64,000 nt of DNA from Rhynchonema sp. JSB1_4 (taxonomy: Eukaryota > Nematoda > Chromadorea > Monhysterida > Xyalidae). The DNA lies in NCBI GenBank assembly GCA_030248065.1, contig JASAMV010002650.1, positions 1 through 64,000 on the forward strand. The letters run 5' to 3'. Positions within the stretch are counted from its first letter, which is position 1, and every line of letters starts with the position of its first letter. Shown here in pieces: positions 55,401 to 64,000 of this stretch. The notes beneath the pieces were generated by a model. The model saw nothing but the letters and a program-made list of their open reading frames with translations, was not told the origin of the DNA and did no database searches. The translations under genes and the position numbers were made by a program.

Positions 55401-58400
55401 ACAGCCCTCAACATGTTGTGTCACTTTTCATGCTCGTTTGTCAAATATCAGCTGTAACTTGTTTAGACTTGGCGTTATTTACGGCGCGTAACGGGCAGGC
55501 CGTAAGCCTGCTTTTTGCGGCTTATTTGATGTGTTTATTCAATAATGAAGGCTGACAATCGTGTAGTACTAAGCCAATGTTTGTTTGTTTGCAAAGTACG
55601 GCTCATGCAAGGGGTACAAACCACTGTACATTTTTGTCAAAGCCATAATGCTTGTTTATTGCGTGTTTGGTTGCAACCGCCTTCTATGGCTGGCCCTTTT
55701 CGCACCTTTGCAAATAAATATTTAATTTTGTTTGGAGTAAATACAGCTGATTGTCAACTATGTATAGTCCAGCCACGAACTCATGAGACGACTTTTTTTG
55801 AAATTGGTTTGTGCGGATCCAATAATGTTCTGGTTCCCCTTTTTTTGGAAAAAAAAAAAAAGAAAATCTTTTTTTTTTTTAAACCCCCCCCCCCCCCCCG
55901 CGGTTTCCTTCCCTCTCTCTCCCACATTTTGTGTTACAACGTTGCTGTTCGCGTAAGCACGCAACAAATGAGATATGCCAGCTGGAGTTGTCATCATGTC
56001 TCTCAGCACATCCTTTCTTTTTTGCAAAACCCAACCCAACGGCAACAACAAAAAAGCCCCGAAGCACACAGCCACCGTGGTATTTCAGCAATCAAGCGTT
56101 TTGAAACACTGGTATACAAAATCAATTTGAATTTTTCATTAAATTTCGAAATATTATTATTGACTTTGGTAGCCATGAAAATAAATAACGATAACAAAAT
56201 ATAAACAGCGATATTCTGAAATTTTAGTGCGTGATGATTTTTAGGTCACCATTGCTGAAGCGGGGTCCGCTAGTGGGTAATTCGCACATTTTTTATTGTA
56301 AATCAAATAGAAATATTTATTTTTATGATTAGTAATGATCTAATCCAGCGCTGTCGGCCGCCGCATTAAACCAAAACGCGATGCACATTTTTTGCAATAT
56401 TAGACTTGATTTTTGCGATCCATAATATTCTTCAAAATAATACCAGATAAATGTGTTTTGAAATGTACCGAAAATCGCCATCGGGCAATAAAATATGAGA
56501 AAACATCCAATATGAATAATAAATATTGATTTAATTGCGTATTTCTTATTATTATTATTTCTATCATTGATTATATGGCTGTTTTGTGATGCGAGATTTC
56601 TGCAATTATTTCTGACAGGTTTTGGGGCTTCAGACAAGTTTGGTATATATACATATATATGTAGGTAGTATTTGAATTTATTTCTGCCCTCTTGCTGCAT
56701 GCGTTACATTCATTCATATTTATTCATTGAATCATGCCTAAAAATCCATCCAACTTCTGTTTGCATATAAGATTGAACTCAATGAGCCACATCCCACCTA
56801 ACCCCGAATTACCATATCTACCTTCTGGACAGCGAAAAGTACTAAAATTACGCCCTCATACCATCCTAAAAATTTCATGTCTTTGCATGTTCTTTTTGTC
56901 CGTTGCCCTAGCGTAAGTGAAATTGTAACAAGTTCCTATAAATTTGAAAATCCTGCCACTTTTGTGTGTAGGACGTCTGGCTCTCCACCGTCTCGCTCAA
57001 ACTTTGGAAAAGTTTTTCCTTTGAACGCGTTTCTCGTCGTATTTTTTCAACGTCGTTTTGTTGTTTTACACGACCGCTTGGCTTGCACACTGACATTCAC
57101 GACATAAACTATCGGTCTCTCTTCCAAAAACTAATGTATTCCAATGACATGTGTATTAGTCTCGCTTATATCTCCAGAACTTGCTATTCATGTACCCTGC
57201 ACCCTGCTCTATGTTAGATGTTTCAGTGGCTTTGTAGAAAGTTGCAGAAAAAAGTGCACCGACCGGTCTTCCGAATCACAAACTTATGTATAGTCTTTCA
57301 TTTTATTCTCGGTCCAAGAAAGTTGCAGCAAATGTTTCATAGCAACAGCAGCCATCAAGTCACACGCATGTTTCGAGCCACGTTGTCAACCTGTTGGTTA
57401 TCATCCACGACGATGACTGCTGCTTTCAAGGCGTTGAAACATTTTCTGTATACCGCCTCAGGACTGTTATAAAACGGAAAGACTATACATTGTACAACGT
57501 GAAAGCATTTTCGGGGGTACTATGCGGAAATCTCAGCTCAGATCAAGTGCCTATTATATTGAGGATCTACCTCCATAACCTCCTGCTCTTGCCAGACGCG
57601 CACGCGCCAGCTCCACAAAGTAGTGGAAAACTGGTTGCTCTCCCACCCCCACCACCACTAGTATACACGAAATGCTTGTTCAATATGTTGAAAAATTGTT
57701 GGTTTGTTGCGGCGGGCAGAGTCTGCGGGTATATGCTGTAGCTGCAGAGTTACACACAGCTGTCACGTGTGTTGTGTCCTGTCCATCACGTATGTATGTA
57801 TGTACAGTGAATTTAGGATATTAGTGCCACGCGTGCAAGCAGTGATGCTTTGTCTGGTGTAGTCGCACTGACGATGACTTGGTGCACCGTCGGTGTCTGT
57901 GAAAACAGGTCGCACGATTCACCAATTCGCCCGGCACCAATATTTTGATTTGCGAACAACACGTATTATATACAATCATTGTAACTGCCGGGAACACGAA
58001 TAGTGAGCGTCAGAGCCGAAGAGCGCACAACATTTCCAAAAACGTGCAGCTGCCTGTGTGTGTGTGCAGCTTGCCAAAACCACTAAAACAGACACCCCGA
58101 ACCATTCAAAATGTGTTTTATGGTCAGTTACTGGTCGCTCGCACAACTGCTAAACATTCCGGCACCAATACATACCGATTTGCTCATTGTCTTGTTGGCA
58201 TACCTGAATGTTGAAATTGGCGCCTGCCTGTGGTAAACGTGCGTCAAAGTTTTATGTAAGGAACACTGTTCGTTTGTTGTTTTCATTTGGAGCTGCTTTT
58301 GCCAAGGTTTACAGCGGCGCTGTTCCTGTTAGTGACTACATATACCAAATGTTCGCATTCGTTATTCAGAATTTGAAGAGCTCTTCTGAACAGCAAAATG

Positions 58401-58992
58401 GCGTAAACTTTGAGACAAATTGGAATTCAGAGAAGAGAAATAGAGAACAGAAGTTTTCGCTCATTTATTATAAATTATGAAGGCTGTGCGCTGCCCATCT
58501 GTCATTTAGATTATTACAGATTTCGCGCGATGTAGCAAATTCATATCAACGGTAATGTGGTAATTGCGACAGAAGTTACGCGGCTTTTTGACAAATTAAT
58601 GTCAATTGTTTTATGATTACTTGACCAGTTCTAAACTGCTGCAATGTTAATGTCAATGTTGAAATTTTATGTTGGGTATACAATCAGCTCACCTGTTTTT
58701 CTCATTATTACGGCTTGTGATGATTGTTTCAACATTTTTAATTCCAAACTATGATTTCAGTACCCACCAATCAGCGTTGACGGACTCAGACCAGGAGTTA
58801 GAAGGCGCTGAGCTCGACTCAGACCAGGAACACGAGGAAGAAGTGGAAGAAGACGACGAGAATAATCTGATATTACAAATTGATATCGGTGATCATCAAT
58901 CAATCAATAACGACCAATTATCGCAAATCGCCGATATGAACGCAACGGAGCAGTTGGGCGAATGGCTCGGTCAACTACAAGTGCTCAGTCAG
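40393..58992 (+). CDS. Acidic protein, 5' part of a gene with an 18.3-kb intron
   Basis: Exon 40393-40466 (ATG in GAAATGGC context) reads MATAMNISTPSNNDEDDATI, then TEGP, and ends CCCGA|GTAAGC in phase 2. The exon at 58761-58992 needs exactly one base to complete a codon and then reads in its acidic frame, so the two fit without a shift. The joined 102 residues are rich in Asp, Glu, Asn and Gln, with a run of Glu/Asp near residue 50 and a leucine-rich end (LGEWLGQLQVLSQ). I do not recognise the family; acidic leaders of this kind are common in nuclear and chromatin proteins. Small exons could be hidden in the intron, and the 3' part is not identified with confidence. Confidence 0.55.
40467..43556. 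other. First part of the giant intron of gene 3
   Basis: No internal exon recognised. Includes a TTGTAA/TTACAATT inverted-repeat element at 42548-42688. Confidence 0.4.
42548..42688. mobile_element. 141-bp inverted-repeat element
   Basis: GGCTAACTGCAAAGTGGTTG, AC on the left and GTCAACCACCCTACAATTAC, CC on the right are inverted matches; same family as 20708-20870. Confidence 0.55.
43557..44702. mobile_element. 1.15-kb element flanked by TTAA/TTTA
   Basis: Ends GGTGCGGTTATACTCGTTCC and, inverted, GGCGCGGTTATACTCATTCC; outside are TTAA (43553-43556) and TTTA (44703-44706). It shares the subterminal GAACGATCTGACGCAATTG and AAACGTTCCGCGGAAT words with the 26091 element. A separate 342-bp element sits inside it. 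Confidence 0.78.
44027..44368. mobile_element. 342-bp hAT-like MITE nested in the TTAA element
   Basis: Ends CAGAGGTCGCAATCAGGCCG and, inverted, CAGAGGTCGCAATCGGGCCG; GTGAGAGT is present directly outside on both sides (44019-44026 and 44369-44376), a perfect 8-base duplication. Subterminal GGCCCGGCCCGA blocks explain the local GC peak. Confidence 0.88.
45236..45254. repeat. (AAT)n microsatellite
   Basis: Six AAT units in a row. Confidence 0.85.
46005..46122. mobile_element. GTCAACTC-family MITE, copy J
   Basis: GGCTCATAGTACTGTCGTCG ... TTTGACCACTGTATTATACA, TAGGCC. CAGAATGG is repeated exactly at 45997-46004 and right after the element, the clearest 8-base duplication of this family. Confidence 0.85.
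46792..46861 (-). tRNA. tRNA-like sequence (probably pseudogene or SINE head)
   Basis: On the minus strand CTGGG-TTCGAAT-CCCAG is a perfect T arm, followed by TCGAAGA that pairs in part with TCATTCGA at the 5' end. The A-box region is ACATGGTAAAGC and the anticodon arm does not fold cleanly, so no amino acid is assigned. Confidence 0.4.
46862..55760. other. Central part of the giant intron of gene 3
   Basis: Nearly 9 kb without a supported exon. The 150-codon frame at 52537 is Leu/Cys-rich and has no splice sites or motif. Scattered TATGTATGTA words (48824, 53100). An internal exon cannot be excluded. Confidence 0.4.
55761..55840. mobile_element. CTCATGAGACG foldback family, left arm
   Basis: TGTATAGTCCAGCCACGAAC, TCATGAGACG, then CCAATAATGTTCTGGTTCC match the left arm and inner arm of the element at 15440; the rest runs into a homopolymer patch. 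Confidence 0.6.
55841..55912. repeat. Homopolymer patch (T/A/C runs)
   Basis: Successive runs of T, A, T and at least 17 C. Looks like an unreliable consensus or a degenerate simple repeat, not coding, although an open frame of 219 codons passes through it. Confidence 0.6.
57288..57488. mobile_element. 201-bp MITE, second copy
   Basis: Perfect 12-base ends GTATAGTCTTTC / GAAAGACTATAC and more than 90 percent identity by eye to 10133-10336. Intronic in gene 3. Confidence 0.85.
57856..57925. repeat. SINE-like CACTGACGATG repeat, copy 4
   Basis: CGCACTGACGATGACTTGGT, GCACCGTCGG, then AACAGGTCGCACGATTC; same order of words as the copy at 38083. Confidence 0.45.
58761..58992 (+). CDS. Acidic exon of gene 3
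   Basis: It follows CTATGATTTCAG and ends GTCAG|GTATGT, both strong sites. After one joining base it reads THQSALTDSDQELEGAELDS, then a Glu/Asp-rich run, NLILQIDIGDHQSINND, QLSQIADMNATEQLGEWLGQ and LQVLSQ. 77 codons, phase 0 at the end. The neighbouring frames are closed, and the amino-acid bias (Asp/Glu/Gln) is not that of chance frames nearby. Confidence 0.75.
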
Positions 58993-61900
58993 GTATGTGA
59001 TTTTAAATTTTTCAAATTTTTTTTCAAAATTTATTTAAATTCTTGTGGACCGCAACGACTCTGCTGCGCTGGTGTTTTAAACAAAAAGTAGAAACAAATA
59101 AAATTTACTAAAAAAACGCCCGACGTCTCAATTCGAACATTTTTAACCGATTTGACGCGCAATTATACGGGTTAATCATATCAACTGCGCGGTGAACTGA
59201 CACACGCAAAGGCACACGATGATAATACAATGTGAGTTAACTTTATAGTCGAAAAAATGTGGGACCTCATGAATTGGTAATCCGGCGCCGCATTGGGCTG
59301 GGGCTGGGGCGAATTTCGGATTTATTATTTTCCGTTCCGTTGAACTTTCCAATCAACGCAACAGCACGCGCGTGTGATGATTCGATTTGATTGATCTCTA
59401 CATTATTGATTTGATCAACGCGTGTGTGTGTGCCAAGGTTCAGCACCGGGTGGCCGAAAAGTTCTTTTTCGTCGTGTTGAAAATACTCAGCATGGTCCCG
59501 TGAAACATCATTTTTAATGGCACCATATGACTATCACCATTTTTTATCGCACCATTTAACATTGTGAACGGAAACATTTTGCATCCACCCTAAAAGCAAC
59601 AATTCAGTTGCTCGTTAGTTTTTCGTCAAATAACACGAATCTGTCATGTGAACGTTGTTTGCTCGTTAGTCTTCTTGTTTTCTCATTTTCTTTTTTGTTC
59701 TTTTGCCGCTACAAAATGTTGCAACCGTTCTTGACAGACTCATAAAATGCCTTGGAGGAAAGTTTCCCGCGCTGGAATGTAAAGTTACTGTCTTGACATT
59801 TAACATTTCTATCCATCTGAAACATTTCACTCCCAAGCCCCACGTCAGCTACCCATACCTGCAGTGGATAATCATAATGCGATGGAAAAAAGGTAATCTA
59901 AGGCCAACACACCGAATTCCACTTTATTTCGAATTGGGGTGCAGTGCAGCCCGTTCGACGTTTCTGGGATGGTTTTCCCATCAGGTATGGTAAAGGTGTC
60001 GAAACGGCCAAAAAATCTCCCGCTGTTATGGCAGATGTTGATTTTTATGCGCTCTCACACTTCTGACGTTGTTGTGTGTCATGTTTAGGTTACAAGATGA
60101 AAATTCTGTTCGTCATGGCGAAAAGCAACACGCCACCTTTTCCCAATGAACGGTTTCGGTTCGTGGGAGATGGGCATCCGAACCTTTGTATAAATCGTGT
60201 AAATATAATCACTGAAACATAACCTTGAATCCGATTTTGATGCATCGCACACAAATATGTACCAACTGCTTAACGTTGCCATGTGCACGACACAATAAGC
60301 CTTGTTTGTCTCAATCTGCCGTTTTCACTTTTTTTGCGATTGAAATTTTTTCACCCCTCTCTCGCACCTATGATGATTATTCAGTTCCCTTGGGACAGCA
60401 CACCTCTGTCAGAGTATGGCGTGCATAATGAAACATGAATTTTTTAAGCACGGATGGGATACCGCGAGCCCGAATCGGCCAAAGGTACATACCTAGTTTT
60501 TATCCTGGTTCCAGGCCTCTTTTTACTCGTTCTAGGCGAAAAAACTGGTTGGTGCGAACGGGTTTTCACAACAAGCATTTGTGCACACCAGCGCGGTTTT
60601 TCATCATTGCGTATTCAAGCTGACAGAAATGATATTATTATCCTGCATGGTTATTTTTTTGAATAAATTACAACACCTATGTATACATGTACAGCTTGTT
60701 GGCTTCATTCGCAACTCGTTGTGATGATCTTGTTTGCCAAGAAATGCCCGGAGAATTCCACTGAGCACCACACCCCACCCCCAGTTCTCGACCAGTCCAA
60801 AATGTGCAAACTCATTCAGAAACTTTCCGAAGTCTACCTTAGTGCTATACGTTATGAACGCTTGAAGATTGATGAACAAAAGAAAATTGTTTAAAATGCT
60901 CGGGTGGTTGCAATAGAAAACGTGGGGTCAGTTATTCGAAATCTTCGGGCTGAGAATTCAGCGCAGGTGCTTCAAATAGTTGTTTGCATCCATTTTCCGC
61001 TTGAAAAAACTCACAAACGACCATAGTCGTAGTACTAGGCGCGAAATCGCATGGTTACACACCAATTCTAATTGTACTAAACTAATTCTCCGCGATTGTG
61101 TTGTTTGTCTGTGCATAATTCTTGGCACCGTTTTAAGGCATCGTCCCCAGCACATTGCAAATGTTTTTTTGGAAAATCGGGCCCGTTTTTTACGATTTTC
61201 CCCACCTTCACCCGAAGCAGGCATACACAATGGGCCATAATTCCGACGCACAGATGCTACCATTTTGGGGTTTGGGTTGTGTGGTTTATGGTGGCTAAAG
61301 GCTACCCATTGTTTTACCAACACTGGGCAGGGTAGGGTCACACCGGAAAGGTCACCCGTTTATTACGCCATGCGGATGCTGTTGTGGTACACCTGCTGTT
61401 TATTTGCTTTTTGCGGCCGCAATTCCTTCGTGTCTCTGAAATAGCCGAAAGTCCACATCAATTTACGCACTTGTAGCTTGGTATGGGTACCTAGTATCGT
61501 GTGCCAGTTTGATTCGATTTGCATCCTGTATGGCTCATTAGCTCAATAGCTTGTCCGGGTGGACATTCCTGCAGTATTCAGCACGGGGAAGCGTAAATCC
61601 TTCAACGTTTTCTGACTCCTCGCAAACCCACTTTAGCTAAATAGCTTCATTTAAGCTTCTGGACCAGCAGGAGCAATCTAACCAAATCTAGGCACTTATA
61701 GATGTGGCAAAGAGAGCATCCCTGGCCCAGGTCACAGACATCAAGCTGTGGATATACTCCACACAGAGAGAATAAATTTGATTCTTGCTACACTCTTCTC
61801 TTCTACTGTAGTAGCATGATCACTTAATGGATCGTCATACAATCCCGAGATTTCCATTTGTAACCCCCAATATTTTCCGATATCATACTGTATGGGTTGA

Positions 61901-62848
61901 TGTCAGGATATATCATTGGAAATCCTGAATAAGTTGTTTCTGATGTTTCCGCGTGTGTATACCTTTCGGTTGACCAATCTGAACGCGCGTTCGGCAGTCA
62001 AGGGCACTAACTAACCGGCAATTAGCGTTGTATAATTTATTTTGCCCGCAGTGACGGCGTTAGCGCGTGACGACATGCGTTGTGGTCACTCTTGCCATCA
62101 TTAAAAACACGTCCGGATTTGCGAATCTATCGCTCCCGATGGTAACCATTACTGGAAATGCGACGCGCGACATATTCGTGAATTCGGACAGCTTAAAGCT
62201 TGCACATCCCTGATTTGTCAAAGGGTCACAGTCACACAGCATTCAATTGTTATGATTTCAGGGGATTTATTGACATCATGCAGCCGTTAACAAGCTATCG
62301 GGGTGTTAATAAGTGACCTTATTACAATGAGCCAATCGGCAAAATGCACATTGTTTTGTTCCATTGCTGCAGCACTACCTGGTACGCATTATTATTCGTT
62401 GGTTGATACGTGGAACAACTCCTATCGCCTTGATTGACAGATTTCAAAATTGTCCACTATCGCATACCTTTACCTGCTTATTAAGCCAGCACGGGACACC
62501 CCGATTCTTTCATTTTGGAGTCGGAAATTTTCAATCCATGTGCCACACGAACCATACAGAACCCCAGGTTTTCTCTTTTATCGCCAATCGATAAAAACAA
62601 TAATCTGGCGTTCCCGGATTAGCTGCATGTTAAGATTAGCCAATTTTGCACTCAAATACGCATATGCTTTTTTCTTTCGGTAATCTTAATAATTCAGCCA
62701 GCTTCGTTGTGCGATTGTAATCTTGTAGCTGTTGGATTAGCTTAATCCTGCTAAATGCTACTAGCCGAAACCCGTTCCACCATAATTGTGACATATGGCG
62801 CGCAAAACAAGCCCATGGCGTTTCACAATCTTTGGTGCCTTGGTGCCT
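58993..62848. other. Intronic or downstream stretch of gene 3
   Basis: No exon recognised. A 60-codon minus-strand frame at 62060-62242 looks protein-like but is unsupported. Confidence 0.35.
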
Positions 62849-63550
62849 CTAGATTACAGCCCCTGGCTTTTTCAAAGGGTTTATTGGCTTGAAAATCGTT
62901 GTTTTTACCAATGATGTAAGACGGGATATACTGTTGTCGTAAATACATTGTACACACAATATTGTATCATGGAGGTCCCACGTCTCCTTCCGCTCTCTGT
63001 CAATCTTACTCACCGCCGGATTTTTATCAAGTGTTTTTCGTTTGGCCTGCCTTAGCTTTGAAAAGCGCTCCGGTTTACGCAAGCCTGACAGAGATCCAAC
63101 ACCAGAATAATGCCTGACGGGATAAAAATGCGGCTTTGAATTTTCTCGCCCATTTTTCGTCAATTGACCATACGTAGTGTGTCTGACAGGATCTCCTGGG
63201 ATCGTATAAGGTTTGCAGCCTTGTTGTTTAATCGTTCCAAGATGTGCCAAAATCTACACTTGATGCAAAGATGAGTCAATGAAACCTGAAATGACTCGAC
63301 GTCACGGCACTGGTCTCTGGTGACCCGGAATCTTTCTGGTGCTTTTGTCTTCAAAATGTTCCTGTAATTTTCGTTTCAACCCGCCAAATTCCCGATTTAT
63401 AGCTGTGTACCAACAGCAGGGTCTCCCGAATGACTGGCATACCCATCCATCCATCATATTTCGTCTGCTGTTCGTTTTCTGTCGGGAACCAACAACTGAC
63501 AGATTGTATTCAAAAAATTGTGTCAAAACGCCGCTTTTGGATTTCTTCAA
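62849..63550 (-). other. Cluster of overlapping minus-strand frames, possible decayed element
   Basis: Frames at 62849-63250 (basic, with LRKPERFSKLRQAKRKTLDK), 63160-63354 and 63302-63550 (REFGGLKRKLQEHFED) overlap in different frames and are Lys/Arg-rich. This could be a frameshifted relic of a mobile element or chance; I recognise no domain. Confidence 0.25.
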
Positions 63551-63693
63551 CGATGATTTTGTGGGTCGTAGTTCCGAATTTAGCCAATTTTCTGCTCATA
63601 TTCAAAAGAACAACCATTTCATGATACAGACCATGAAACACACAAGAATAAACACTGTGAAGAATTTTCCTGGTGTTTGTTTCCATTATGCAG

Positions 63694-63776
63694 ATTCCAA
63701 ATATTACAACGACGATGGCATTATTTTTGGCTCGGCACCAACCCCAAAATGGCCAATCTCCAGTGCCTTCGCGTAG
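63694..63776 (+). CDS. Candidate further exon of gene 3
   Basis: It follows TTCCATTATGCAG and ends CGTAG|GTAATC. In the phase left by the acidic exon it reads IPNITTTMALFLARHQPQNG, then QSPVPSR. The overlapping frame, part of a 145-codon open frame from 63339, is also open, so the phase fit is the only support. Confidence 0.3.
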
Positions 63777-64000
63777 GTAATCTGAGCGCTTTTGTTCCAT
63801 TTAACGCACATTATGATGAGGCCAGCTTGTTTCGGCTGTTTGTTTGTGCCCCGTGGCTGGTTCCAATCTAATGTTGCTTCCTGTTGTTTCGAACACGCGG
63901 CATTTTACCAAATGAAGGACCTTAATTTATGGGTCGCTCAGGCGGCTTTTGTTTGTTTGTTCGTTTGAAAAGGGATGTCTGCAAAATTTTTTCAAGTTTG

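Noticed and set aside
55545..56204. 219-codon ORF, one of the longest in the window
   Set aside because: It runs through homopolymer blocks and a repeat arm; composition is not protein-like.
57218..57472. 84-codon ORF similar to one at 10129
   Set aside because: The similarity is that of a duplicated MITE, not a conserved gene.
61530..61610. tRNA-like TTAGCTCAATAGC word
   Set aside because: No B box or cloverleaf follows at the expected distance.

Overview
This window looks like intron-rich, repeat-rich nuclear DNA from an invertebrate, most likely a nematode. Three observations point that way. Almost every convincing exon follows a short TTTCAG, TTGCAG or TTNYAG acceptor with little polypyrimidine tract, as in nematodes. 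One complete gene encodes a small protein of the major sperm protein (MSP/SSP) fold. Degenerate GCCTAA/TTAGGC (nematode telomere-like) words recur in several places. The species cannot be named. Introns of 10-18 kb are much longer than in Caenorhabditis. No bacterial operons, viral genome or CRISPR array is present.

Three plus-strand genes can be read by joining exons whose phases agree. (1) 13255-34432, possibly with a further 5' exon at 2866-3235, is a gene of about 15 exons and 785 codons. It has a low-complexity Asn/Gln/His/Pro-rich first half and a C-terminal region of about 310 residues resembling an NHL-type beta-propeller; no RING or B-box is visible. (2) 35928-36903 is a complete three-exon gene for a 114-residue MSP-domain protein, with a Ser/Arg-rich N-terminus and all introns in phase 0. 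(3) From 40393 a gene starts with a short acidic first exon that joins in phase, across about 18 kb, to a strongly acidic exon at 58761-58992. It probably continues past the window.

The rest is dominated by short non-autonomous DNA elements, many recognisable from terminal inverted repeats (TIRs) and target duplications visible in the text. They include: a GTCAACTC-rich family of about ten copies with 8-bp duplications (hAT-like); two TTAA-flanked elements of 1.1-1.4 kb (piggyBac-like target); a 1.18-kb element with an 8-bp duplication carrying a 131-bp tandem repeat; a 342-bp element nested inside one TTAA element; a CAGGGTTGGGC family; a 201-204 bp pair; several foldback elements; and tRNA-derived SINE-like fragments. 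A 205-bp (AC)n array lies inside a composite nested element at 8344-10068.

Layout: 1-2850 intergenic or upstream; 2866-34432 gene 1 with repeat-filled introns; 34433-35927 3' UTR, a nested repeat insertion and an AT-rich spacer; 35928-36903 the MSP gene; 36904-40392 spacer; 40393-64000 gene 3, mostly a giant intron. Most long open frames in the window are chance frames or lie in repeats. I found no clear multi-gene novel system. The strongest unusual signal is the density and nesting of the MITE-like families and how close they sit to splice sites of gene 1.
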